From Streptomyces sp. G-G2 (GTDB lineage Bacteria; Actinomycetota; Actinomycetes; Streptomycetales; Streptomycetaceae), in contig NZ_JASISO010000011.1 in the NCBI RefSeq assembly GCF_030063135.1, positions 1-64,000 of the forward strand: DNA of 64,000 nucleotides, in the 5' to 3' direction. The translations under genes were made by a program, and so were the position numbers. Positions 16,143 through 25,036 of this stretch are shown piece by piece. Each line of letters begins with the position of its first letter. The stretch's first letter is position 1. The notes under the pieces were generated by a model, which was not told where the DNA came from, did no database searches, and saw nothing but the letters and a program-made list of their open reading frames with translations.

Positions 16143-19100
16143 TCACTTCCGCTTCACGGTGGCTGGCAATTGAATTTCGGGAATGTCCGGCTTGGGTACG
16201 TGGACTCTCTCGTTGTTCGAGTACCAGTGGATCTCTTCCCATGGCCGTCCGGAACGCAAGTCCTCCGGTTCTCCGTCCATGGCGTCCATTTCATACTTGC
16301 GCACGTTCAACGCGACGATGTTCATCTCCCAGGCCGTTCCGTTACCACGCCGGGGGTAGTTGTCCTCGTGCAGAGTGTTGAACGGTGCGCCGTTCCTTGC
16401 GGCTGTCTGGAAAGCGTCCACGATGCTTTCAGGCGTGTTCCAGTTGCCCACTTCACCACGGCTGTTCGGCATGCCGTCGAGAGTGATCGACAGAGTGGTG
16501 CCACGGTCCCCGACGGCAGCCATGACGTTCGTCATCCATACCGGGCCGCCCGATTCCTCGGCAGAGTAGTCAGGCCCGTTGTACGTGTGCGCGCCGGGGT
16601 CTCCATTGGCCCGCAGGTGCCTGGCGAGATTTTCCGACTGGTGGTGGGGAGAGACGTCCACGCCCAACGCCACACTGTGCTTGTGTTCCCCGCTCTTCCT
16701 GTGCGGGCACATTTCCAGACCCAGAGGGTCGATCCATGTCGTCGGGTTGTCGACGTAGGCGACAGGGTTGGGTGCCGGGGTCAGACCGAGGGGGTCGGCA
16801 GAGACGTACCGGCCTGTGGCCGGGTCGTAATGGCGGTGACGGTTGTAGTGGAGTTCCGATTCCGGGTCGAAGTACTGGCCTGGGAAACGAAGGGGCGTGT
16901 AGGCCGTCGCGTCGCGGTTCCAGGTGGTGATGCCCCATAGGGTCGCTCGGGTGTGCCAGGCGACGTCGCCGTTCTCGTCGACGAGTTCCCGAGGTGCACC
17001 GACGAGGTCGGTGACGATCGCGAAGAAGCGACTGTCGACCTCGGTCTGGCCGAGGAGACGGCGTTCGGTCTGGGCGACGGGCTTGACGCCGTCGTGGTCC
17101 CAGGTGAGAGCGATGCCGAGGGGGGAGCCGGGGGTGCGGGTCACTTGCTCGCACAGGGTGTCGCCGTCCCAGGTGAAGTCCGTCTGCTCCGCGATGCCCT
17201 GTCCGTCCGGTGACATGCGCTGCTTGGCGATACGCCGCCCCAGCGCGTCGTACACATAGCGCCAGCACGTGCCGTCCGGGGTGGTGACCGAGACCAGCCG
17301 GTCCTCGGCGTCCCAGCCGTAGCGCCAGGTGTCCGGCTTGCGCGAGAGCCGCGCCTTCTGCCGCAGGACGACCCGGCCCTGTGCGTCGTGTTCGTAGCGG
17401 ACGGACCCCGCGCGGGCTATGCGGGTGCCGGTGTACGTCCGGAGCCCGGCGGCATCGCCGGCCTCCGGCCAGGACGCCTCGGTCTGGTTGCCGGCCTCGT
17501 CGTAGGCGTACCGCTCGGTCCAGGTCCCGGCAGTGACGGCGGTGACCCGGCCCTCACGGGTCAGCTGGAACTGCTGGCGACCGGCGAGCTGGTCAACGAT
17601 CGCCGTGATGTGCCCGTCCGGGCGGTAGGTGTACGAGCGCTGCTGGACGGACCGCTCTCCGGAGCCGCGTACCCGCTGGTCCGTGAGGCGGCCCGACTCG
17701 TCGTACGTGTGGTGGACGGTCAGGGTCTCGCCGATGCGGCGTGTGGTCTCGCGGCCCGCCTCGTCGAATTCGAAGACCAGCTGACGCCCTGATGAGTTGA
17801 GCAGCGCGGTGCTGCGGTCGACCGGGTAGGTCCATGCGCTCACCGCCCCCGTGGGGGGTCGTGCGGCGGATTCGGCGACCCGCCTCGTCGTAGGTGTGTG
17901 TGAGTTCGCGGCCGTTGCACAGCTCGACGACGGTCCGGCTCGCCTCGTCGCGCACGTATGCCAGGGCGGAGTCCGGGCCGACCGCTCGGGCGAGGCGGCC
18001 GGAGCCGTCGTAGGCGAAGTGGGTGAGTGCGCCCTCGATGTCCTTGACGAGAAGTCGGCCGCCCGGGTCGCGCTCGTAGCGGATGCTCTGCCCGAGGCCG
18101 TTGGTACGGCTGGCCAGTCGTCCAGCGGCGTCGTGGGTGTAGCTGAGGGTGCGGCCGTCGAAGTCCGTCTCCGACGTGACACGGCCGACCGCGTCGTACG
18201 CGTAGTCCCACGTCAGGCCGGCGGGGTTGGTCACCCGCACGATCCGCAGCTCCGTGTCGTGAGTGAAGTCGTGGCGCGAGCCGTCAGGCGCGATGCGGGC
18301 GGCGAGCAGGTCGAAGTGGGTGTACTCGAAGCGCGTTTCGCCGCCGATCGCATCCGTGTGGGTCAGACAGTTGCCTTCACCGTCGTAGGTCCAGGACTGT
18401 CGCGTGCCGTCCGGATCGGTACGGCGGGAGAGTGTCCCCTCGACGGTCCACTCGAGCCCGGTGACACGGCCATGCGGATCGGTGATGCGAGTGGGGCGGC
18501 CGAAGGCATCGCGCAGGTACCGGGTGACGGTGCCCTGGGGTCCGCGGATCGCGAGAGGCAGACCGGCGGGGTCGCATCGCAGCCGGTCCAGCGCGCCGAG
18601 TGAGTCGTCCACAGCCGTGAGGTGGCCCCGTGCATCGTGGGTGAGGCGGGTGATGGAGCCGTTGGGGCGCGTGAAGAGGGTCGGGTTGCCCCGGTCGTCG
18701 TACTCCTGGTGCGTGGTGCTGCCATCGGGGCCGGTGACGGAGACCAGCTGATGCTGTTCGTTGTATTCGGCTGTGGCCGTGCTGCCGTCCGGGTGCACCA
18801 CCTGGGTGAGGTCGCCGCGTCCGTCGTACGTGAAGGTGGTGGTCCGGCCGAGCGCATCGGTGCGGGCGAGCAGTCGGTCGTACGGGTCCCAGAGCTGTTG
18901 GAAGGTGGCGCCGAGCGGGTTGGTCTCGGCGACGACCTGGAGGTGGTCGTTGAACCGGAAGACCGTTGCCGCGCCGGTAGAGTCGGTGTAGCGGGTGATC
19001 CCCGCAGTGGAGTCGTAGGCGAACGTGGACGAGAGGAACCCGTCCGGGCCGATCGTCTCGACGACCCGGCCGGTGGTGTCGTAGACGTACTGGAAGACGG

Positions 19101-20985
19101 AGCCGTTGCGGTCGGTCCAGGACGTGACCCTGGCGTCCTCGTCGTACGTCAGACGTTGGGACGAGCCGGAAGAGTTGGTGATCGAGTGGAGGTTGCCGCG
19201 CTCGTCGTAGCCGTACTCCAGGACGGCTACCGGCCCATCGGCCGTGCGCAGGGCGAGGGCGGAGATCCGCTGGCCGTGCGTGGTGAGCTGGACGGAGTAG
19301 CCGCCGCTGTGGGAGACGGAGACAGGGGCTCCGGCAGAGTCCCGGGCGAAGCCGATGATGTTGTCGTTGCGGTCCTCGATCGAGTCCAGCCAGTAGGCGG
19401 TCGACGCACGGTACGGGCTTCCCGTGAACGACCGGGTCAGACCGGTCCGGGGGTCGTTGACCGTGTACGTGGTCTCGTCGTCGTCCTGGCCACCGTGGGT
19501 CAGGGCCAGCCGCGGCCCTTCCAGGGGCAGGACAGGATCGCCGTCCGGCAGTGGGAGACGAGGATAGACGAGCAGAGAGCCGTCCTCACGGGCCCAGACC
19601 GCGCCGGGGCCATGCGGATCGGGTTCGATCCGCTCGTCGAGGGTGGAGGCCCAGCTGCGGCCGAACCACTGGCCGTAACGGTAGGCGGATAGATGCGTCC
19701 GTTTCAGGGCGAGCGTTAGCGTTCCGGGCAGGGTGAGGTCGGTCTGCGGCAAGGTCATCTCGCCGGTGACGACATCGATCGGGTCGTTCTCGCAGCGCTT
19801 CTTGTCGAGCGAGATGCCGTTGCGGCGGGGCTCGTCCTTGGCCTTGTGAAGTGCGTCGGGTTTGGTGCGGTCGCCCGGACGGCTTCTGTTGCCGCCGTCA
19901 CCGCCGGGACCTTTGCCGCCGCCCTTGTCGTCGTGGGTGTCTTTGAGTTTCTGGCGGTTGATGCGGTCGCGGATGGCGTCGTCGTTGTTCTTGTGGTCGG
20001 TGGAGATCTGGTTGACGGCTTTGGGGAGGGTCTTGCCGACGTGGTCGCCCATGGACTTGGTGGCCTTGGTGAGCGCTGCCATGGCTTTGTCGGCGATGGG
20101 GTCGATGGCGCTGGCGATGGAGTCGCGGCCGCGGGTGCGGCCGTGGTGGGACTTGGCCTTGGTGAGCTTGGTGGTGGTCTTGCCGTGGATACCGGCGCTG
20201 ACGTTGTTGCGCTGGGTGCCGGCGCGGGTGTGTTCGTCGTGGTCGATCTGGAGGTCGATCAGGCCGGATCCCTTGCCGCCGCCCGCGCCGCCGCCGCTTC
20301 CGCCGTCCGCGGAGGCGAGGTGCATGGCTTCCTTGCCGCTCTGGACGCCGCCGTCGAAGCCGTCCTGTCCGGCCTTCTTCGTCTGGTTCAGGTCGACGCC
20401 GTCCTGGAGGCCGATGGCCATCGCGCCGAGCTGGACGACGAGGTCGGCGGCCATCTCCTCCAGGGCGGCGACCGCGGGCTCGGTGAGGGCGGAGACGATG
20501 TAGCCGACGGCTTCCTCGACGCACTCCTTGATCAGGCGCTTGATGACTTCCCTGGGTGGCGCGCATCGCGCCCGCCCCGATGAGGGCGGAGAGGCCGCCT
20601 GTGACGGGGATCAGGGAGATGGCGATACCCGCTTCGGCGGCGAGGTAGCCGAGCTGGACGAGGGCGGCGAGCTTCATGGCCTCGACGGCACCTGCGGCGG
20701 TGTCCATGGCTGCGCCGATGGTGCGCGCGGCCCCGGCGATGTCCTTGAAGTGCTTGCCCTTGACGGTGTTCCAGTGGGCGTTGAGGGCCTCGATGGACTC
20801 GCCCTTGCCGGGGACAGGAGGCGCTCGAAGTGGTTGTTGGCGAGCTGCCCGTCGTCCTCGAGGTCGTCCGCGAACTCCCGCAGCGCGTCCGCCATGTCGC
20901 GGTACGCGTCCTCGTCGACATTCGGCCAGGGCACACCGATCAGGTCCAGCAGTGTGTCCGCCCAGTCCGGCACCGTGACTGACAT
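16143..20985 (-). pseudogene. WXG/RHS polymorphic toxin gene, broken by three single-base frameshifts
   Basis: Reads as one gene of about 1,610 codons in three frames. The N-terminus (MSVTVPDWADTLLDL at 20985) has an ESX/WXG-like helical region followed by hydrophobic helices. A spacer, a DUF6531-like start (DPIDVVTGEMTLPQTDLTL), many YD repeats and the RHS core (YDPATGRYVSADPLGL, then DPLGLE) follow. The last ~165 residues form a distinct C-terminal toxin module with HSVALGVDVSPHH and GPVWMTNVM motifs, perhaps polymorphic toxin type 27. Frame breaks lie at short G/C runs: one base missing near 20810-20813, one extra near 20554-20556, one extra at 17846-17850. This may be decay or sequencing error. 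The coupled immunity candidate is intact. Confidence 0.8.
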
Positions 20986-21112
20986 GCCCCCGCTTTCCCC
21001 CGTATGCACACCTGTTCGCAGGGTGCGTGTGCGAATCAGCTTGCCATGAGGGGCTGACAGGGGGACCCGGGGGAGGGGGAGTTGGCGGGGTGCAGGCCGG
21101 AATGGGCAGCAG

Positions 21113-21631
21113 TTACGTGCGGTCCTCCGGTGGGGGCCAGGGTTCGTTCGCGGGTGTTACCGGTGGGGGTTCCGGGTGGGCGGGGGCGCGGGCGTCGCGG
21201 CGGCGCATGCGGGGGCGGCCGCGCATGACGGCCGCGGCCAGGATCAGGACGGCGCCGCCGACGAAGGCGGTCGCGACTCCCTCGCCGAGGCCCGTACCGT
21301 CGCCGCCGACCGAGAGGCCGCCCGCGGCCTGGCCCTGGCGGACCATCCACAGCACGGTGAAGCCGATGACGACGACGCCGGCGAGGCCCATGAGGGTGCG
21401 CGAGCGCAGCACGATCGCGACCAGGGTGAGCAGGGCGGCGAAGAGGAACGGCAGCAGGATCGAGCCCATGAGGGCGGATTTGCTGTCGGTGTTGATCCCG
21501 GAGCCGGTGAAGAGGTCGGAGACGCGGTAGTCGCGCCCGTGACGGCCGTCGTACCAGTCGCGGAACGGGCTCCAGACTGCGGCCGTCGCTCCGAGGAGGC
21601 CCATCAGGGCACCGATTGCGTTACGGATCAA
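21113..21631 (-). CDS. hypothetical four-helix membrane protein
   Basis: A 172-aa protein not recognised as a named family. Four hydrophobic segments lie at about 5-23, 47-72, 76-95 and 112-133. Between the first two is an extracytoplasmic loop (DWYDGRHGRDYRVSDLFTG), and a Pro/Arg-rich cytoplasmic tail closes the protein. The TTG at 21631 is preceded by GGGAGGG at good spacing, and starting there puts the first helix at the N-terminus. An upstream in-frame start at 21676 lacks a ribosome site. It is upstream of the RHS gene on the same strand and could be ancestral rather than part of that acquisition. Confidence 0.65.
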   Translation of the reverse strand: MIRNAIGALMGLLGATAAVWSPFRDWYDGRHGRDYRVSDLFTGSGINTDSKSALMGSILLPFLFAALLTLVAIVLRSRTLMGLAGVVVIGFTVLWMVRQGQAAGGLSVGGDGTGLGEGVATAFVGGAVLILAAAVMRGRPRMRRRDARAPAHPEPPPVTPANEPWPPPEDRT

Positions 21632-21708
21632 GGTCCGGCCCTCCCGGGTATCGGAAGCAGGACGTGAACAAGACACGAGCGGGACGTGAGCGGGACGTCA
21701 CTCCGACG

Positions 21709-21925
21709 CTACGCCGGGCGAGGGCGGCCCGCACGCCGGGCGGAGTCCGGCGCGGCGGGCCGATGCCGCCGCGGCCCCTGGGGCCGTGGGGTGCGAGGGG
21801 CGCGTGGGGAGGTGGTCGCTACGCCGGGCGACGGCGGCCCGCATGCCGGGCGGAGTGCGGCGCGGCGGGCCGAAGGTGTCGCGGGCCCGGGAGGTCGTGG
21901 GGTGTGAGGGGTGTGTGGGGGAGGC
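21709..21925. repeat. 110-bp direct tandem duplication
   Basis: The segment 21709-21818 is repeated from 21819 to about 21925 with roughly 80-85% identity by eye. Each copy starts with CTACGCCGGGCGA and contains CCCGCAYGCCGGGCGGAGT. It fills the gap between divergent genes (21631 and 22007), so it probably contains or displaces both promoters. Confidence 0.8.
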
Positions 21926-22006
21926 GCCCGCATTCCGGCGAGCGGGGGTCTTCGCGTCGCTCGGCTGGTACCGTGACGCGCCGTTGTCCTGGGGAGGGAT
22001 CGAGCC

Positions 22007-22474
22007 ATGCTGGCGCGTCGTATGAGGTTCGGGGTCGTGCTGGTCGCCGTGGTGCTGGCGCTGACCGGGTTCTCGTCCGGGAAGCACAAGAGCCGCAGCG
22101 GGGGCGGGTGCTCCAGCTCCAAGTCCACCACGCACCGGACGACGACCACCACCACCGGTGGCACTGGCAGCGGGAGTGGGCGCAGCGGTACGGCCACGCC
22201 CACGCCCAGTCCCAGCAAGTCCGGGCCGCCCGCCCACGGCGTCGTCGTCAGCTGTGCCGGGCCCACCTCGGCCGTCGCGACCGTCCGGGTGACCTCCGAC
22301 GTCGACGTGACCCGTACGGTCACCGTCCCCGTGGTCTCCGACGGCGCCACCCATGACTACGGCTCCGCCACCGTCACCCTCAAGCCCCGCGAGACCCGCA
22401 CCGTCACCGTGACGATGGGCGCCCCGGCCGACGCGTCGGCCGTCCGCACCTGCCGGGTCGGCACCATCTCCTAG
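22007..22474 (+). CDS. secreted Ser/Thr-rich hypothetical protein
   Basis: A 155-aa exported protein with a basic start (MLARRMRFG), a hydrophobic core to about residue 24, then a low-complexity Ser/Thr/Gly linker. That linker carries a run of six Thr and a TPTPSPSKS stretch that could be glycosylated. A C-terminal beta-rich domain of about 75 residues (VVVSCAGPTSAVATVRV and later VTLKPRETRTVTVT) resembles Ig-like secreted modules; two cysteines could form a disulphide. No family recognised. Monocistronic by its surroundings. Confidence 0.65.
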   Translation: MLARRMRFGVVLVAVVLALTGFSSGKHKSRSGGGCSSSKSTTHRTTTTTTGGTGSGSGRSGTATPTPSPSKSGPPAHGVVVSCAGPTSAVATVRVTSDVDVTRTVTVPVVSDGATHDYGSATVTLKPRETRTVTVTMGAPADASAVRTCRVGTIS

Positions 22475-22487
22475 CGCGGGCTTCAGT

Positions 22488-22529
22488 GCACGCCTCAGCG
22501 CACGCCTCAGCGCACGCCTCAGCGCACGC
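22488..22529. repeat. 12-bp tandem repeat spanning two convergent gene ends
   Basis: About three and a half copies of a 12-bp unit close to GCACGCCTCAGC. The array runs into the last codons of the minus-strand enoyl-CoA hydratase gene (stop at 22519). Confidence 0.65.
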
Positions 22530-23289
22530 GGAAGTCGGGGCGGCGGGTGTTGAAGAGTTCCGCCTGGCGCGACGCGGGGAGGTTGCCCAGGGCGATCAGG
22601 TGCGGGGCCTGGGCCAGGGCCTGGGCGCGGGCGGCCTCCTTCGCCGCCCACAGGGCCCGTACGGTCCCCTGCACGGCCTCCGTCGGGAACCCGGCCAGGG
22701 TCCGCGCCGCCCGCTCCGCCGCCGCCAGGAGATCATCCGGTTCGGCCAGCTCGGAGACCAGGCCGATCTCGTACGCCCGCTGCGCGGAGAGCCGTTCCGC
22801 CGTGCCCATCAGGGACATCCGGGCCACCTCCCCGAACGGCATCCGCTGCGCCATGTGGATCGCTTCGTACGCGCTGACCATGCCGTAGCTGGTGTGCGGG
22901 TCGAAGTACGTCGCGCGGGTCGAGGAGATGATGAACTCGCTCTCCCCGAGCAGGTAGAAGGCGCCCCCGCAGGCCATCCCGTTGACCGCCGCGACCACCG
23001 GTTTCCACAGGTCGTTGGCCTTCGGCCCGATCGCCGTCATCGGATCGTCGATCGAGTACGGCGACGGCGGCTGCGGCACCTCCACCGACCGGTCGATGCC
23101 CGTGCAGAAGGCGGCGCTCCCGGCCCCGGTCACCACCACCGCCCGTACCGTCTCCTCGTACCGGAACTCCCGCCACAGAGCGCCCAGTTCGGCCGCCATC
23201 GCCAGGTCCACCGCGTTGTGCCGCTCGGGCCGGTCGAGGGTGACGACCGCGACCCCGGTCGCCTTGTCCCGCTCCACGCGTACGGTCAT
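22519..23289 (-). CDS. enoyl-CoA hydratase/isomerase family protein
   Basis: A 256-aa crotonase-fold protein that should hydrate or isomerise an enoyl-CoA. The two oxyanion-hole segments are visible: SAAFCTGIDRS (about 57-67) and VAAVNGMACGGAFYLLGE (about 98-115). The usual trimer and acyl-binding C-terminal helices follow. The second catalytic Glu region is replaced by a YFDPHTSYGMVSA stretch, so the exact reaction is uncertain. Its ATG overlaps the stop of the DUF35 gene (ATGA), and it is the last gene of a three-gene minus-strand operon led by a thiolase-fold protein under operator copy 4. Confidence 0.87.
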   Translation of the reverse strand: MTVRVERDKATGVAVVTLDRPERHNAVDLAMAAELGALWREFRYEETVRAVVVTGAGSAAFCTGIDRSVEVPQPPSPYSIDDPMTAIGPKANDLWKPVVAAVNGMACGGAFYLLGESEFIISSTRATYFDPHTSYGMVSAYEAIHMAQRMPFGEVARMSLMGTAERLSAQRAYEIGLVSELAEPDDLLAAAERAARTLAGFPTEAVQGTVRALWAAKEAARAQALAQAPHLIALGNLPASRQAELFNTRRPDFRVR

Positions 23290-23783
23290 GACGTGGCCAG
23301 CAGCCAGCGCGGCACGCTCATGCCGTCCTGCTCGGTGAACGCCACGTGCACCCGCGCCCCGATCCGCAGCCGCGCCGGGTCCAGCGAGTCGAGCGGGGCG
23401 TCGGGGGCCGTCACCAAGTTCCCCGCGAGCCGGATGTGCGGGGCGTCGGCCAGCTCGACGAGGATCACGTTGTACGGGGCCTGCGCGGCGTAGGCGGGCA
23501 GCAGCGGCGGGTGCGGCCGGACGTACGACCACACGCGGCCCTTGCCGCTCATCAGCCGCCACTCGCTCTCGAAGGACTGGCAGTGCGGGCAGCACGGGCG
23601 GGGCGGGAAACGGAGCTTGCCGCAGCCGGGCGCGGCGCACGCCTGGACGCGCAGCTCGCCCCGGGCGGCGTACTCCCAGAAGGGGGCGCCGTCCTCGTCG
23701 GGCACGGGCAGGAGCAGATCATCGGATGCGGTCGTCACGGGCGGGGTCGTCAGGGGCGGCGTGGTCACGGGCGGTGTCCTCAC
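23286..23783 (-). CDS. second Zn-ribbon/OB-fold (DUF35) protein
   Basis: 165 aa. After a Thr/Pro repeat leader comes a rubredoxin-type ribbon (Cys49/Cys54 and Cys65/Cys68 in CAAPGCG and CCPHC) and an OB fold (VWSYVRPHPPLLPAYAAQAPYNVILVEL). It sits six bases after the thiolase-fold gene and overlaps the enoyl-CoA hydratase gene (ATGA), so the three are one operon. The direct adjacency strongly suggests it is the acyl-CoA-binding partner of that thiolase-fold protein, as for known Ltp/DUF35 pairs. GTG starts at 23783 and 23768 are both possible. Confidence 0.85.
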   Translation of the reverse strand: MRTPPVTTPPLTTPPVTTASDDLLLPVPDEDGAPFWEYAARGELRVQACAAPGCGKLRFPPRPCCPHCQSFESEWRLMSGKGRVWSYVRPHPPLLPAYAAQAPYNVILVELADAPHIRLAGNLVTAPDAPLDSLDPARLRIGARVHVAFTEQDGMSVPRWLLATS

Positions 23784-23789
23784 GGGCGG

Positions 23790-24941
23790 TCAGCTCCTCA
23801 GCAGGATCGCGGACGTCGGGACTCCCTCGCCCGCCGTCACCAGGCAGGTCGCGGCGTCGGGCACCTGGGCGGTGGAGATCCCGCGCAGTTGCTTGACGCC
23901 CTCGTTGATCAGGTTGAAGCCGTGGACGTAGGCCTCGCTCAGACCGCCGCCCCCGGTGTTGATGGGGAGGCGCCCGCCGATCTCCAGGGCCCCGCCCTCG
24001 GTGAAGGCTGCGCCCTCGCCGCGTCCGCAGAAGCCGTAGCCCTCCAGGGAGAGCGGGATGAGGGGGGTGAAGGCGTCGTAGATCTGGGCGACGTCCACGT
24101 CCTGCGGGCCGAAATCGGCCTGCTTCCACAGGTGTCGGGCGGCGGTCCAGGCGGGGCCGGTCAGCGGATCGTCGTTCCAGTAGTTGACCATGCCGTGGTG
24201 CTGGGCGGGCAGGCCCTGGGCCACGGAGTGGACGTAGACCGGCTTCTGTCTGCAGTCGCGGGCCCGTTCGGCGGAGACGATCACGCAGGCCAGCGCCCCG
24301 TCGGTCTCCAGGCAGTTGTCGAAGAGGCAGAGCGGCTCGCTGATCCACCGCGCGGTCATGTAGCTCTCGCGGGTCATCGGGCGCTCGTACATGATCGCGG
24401 CCGGGTTCTGGTTGGCGCGGTTGCGGCAGGCCAGGGCCACGTTGAAGAGGTGGTCGCGGGTGGCGCTGTACTCGTGCATGTAGCGGCGCGCCAGCATGCC
24501 GATCTCGTCGGCCGGGCGCAGCAGCCCGAAGGGCCGCGTCCACTGGCCGGGGGTGGGGAGCTGGACGGCCGTGTTCTTCCAGGGGCGCGGGCCGGAGCCG
24601 CGCTTGCGCGAGCGCCAGGCGACGCCGACGCTCGCCTGCCCGGTGGCGACGGCGGCGGCGAGGTGGCCGATGGTGGCGCAGGAACCGCCCCCGCCGTAGC
24701 CGACCTTGGAGAAGAAGGTGACGTCACCGGCGCCGATGGTCTTGGCGATCTCGACCTCGTCGGTCTCTTCCATCGTGTAGGACGCGAAGGCGTCGACCTC
24801 GGAGGGGGCTATCCCCGCGTCCGCCAGTGCGGCGAGAATGGCGCGGCAGGCCAATTCCTTCTCGGTCTGCGGCAGTTGTTTGGCGAAGGCCGTCTGGCCG
24901 ATGCCGACAATCGCCGTAGCGTCCTTGAGTGTTGCCGCCAT
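23790..24941 (-). CDS. second thiolase-fold lipid-transfer protein (Ltp type)
   Basis: A 383-aa thiolase-fold protein with ATAIVGIGQTAFAKQLP at the start, RRYMHEYSATRDHL in the middle, AQIYDAFTPLIPLSLEGYGFCGRGEG and the NTGGGGLSEAYVHGFN loop at the end. As in the first copy, the nucleophile region (VGYGGGG) carries Gly where true thiolases have Cys, so an aldolase-like or acyl-transfer role is likelier than thiolysis. The ATG at 24941 has a GGAGG site; a GTG at 24947 is also in frame. First gene of the operon with DUF35 and enoyl-CoA hydratase, and divergent from the acyl-CoA ligase across operator copy 4. Confidence 0.85.
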   Translation of the reverse strand: MAATLKDATAIVGIGQTAFAKQLPQTEKELACRAILAALADAGIAPSEVDAFASYTMEETDEVEIAKTIGAGDVTFFSKVGYGGGGSCATIGHLAAAVATGQASVGVAWRSRKRGSGPRPWKNTAVQLPTPGQWTRPFGLLRPADEIGMLARRYMHEYSATRDHLFNVALACRNRANQNPAAIMYERPMTRESYMTARWISEPLCLFDNCLETDGALACVIVSAERARDCRQKPVYVHSVAQGLPAQHHGMVNYWNDDPLTGPAWTAARHLWKQADFGPQDVDVAQIYDAFTPLIPLSLEGYGFCGRGEGAAFTEGGALEIGGRLPINTGGGGLSEAYVHGFNLINEGVKQLRGISTAQVPDAATCLVTAGEGVPTSAILLRS

Positions 24942-24994
24942 CGCCACCTCCGGGGGGTGCGCCAGTACTGACAGCCGCGAAGGCTACAGCTAAT

Positions 24995-25009
24995 CTGACG
25001 AACAGTCAG
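24995..25009. promoter_or_regulatory. TetR-type operator, copy 4
   Basis: CTGACGAACAGTCAG, the common dyad with one mismatch in the right arm, in the 95-bp gap between two divergent operons: thiolase-fold/DUF35/hydratase and acyl-CoA ligase. One site could control both. Confidence 0.75.
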
Positions 25010-25036
25010 CTATTGGTTCGCGGTGAGGGGCGTGCG

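Noticed and set aside
17846-17850. Programmed ribosomal frameshift in the RHS gene
   Set aside because: The three breaks need both +1 and -1 changes at plain homopolymers with no stimulatory structure visible; decay or sequencing error is simpler.
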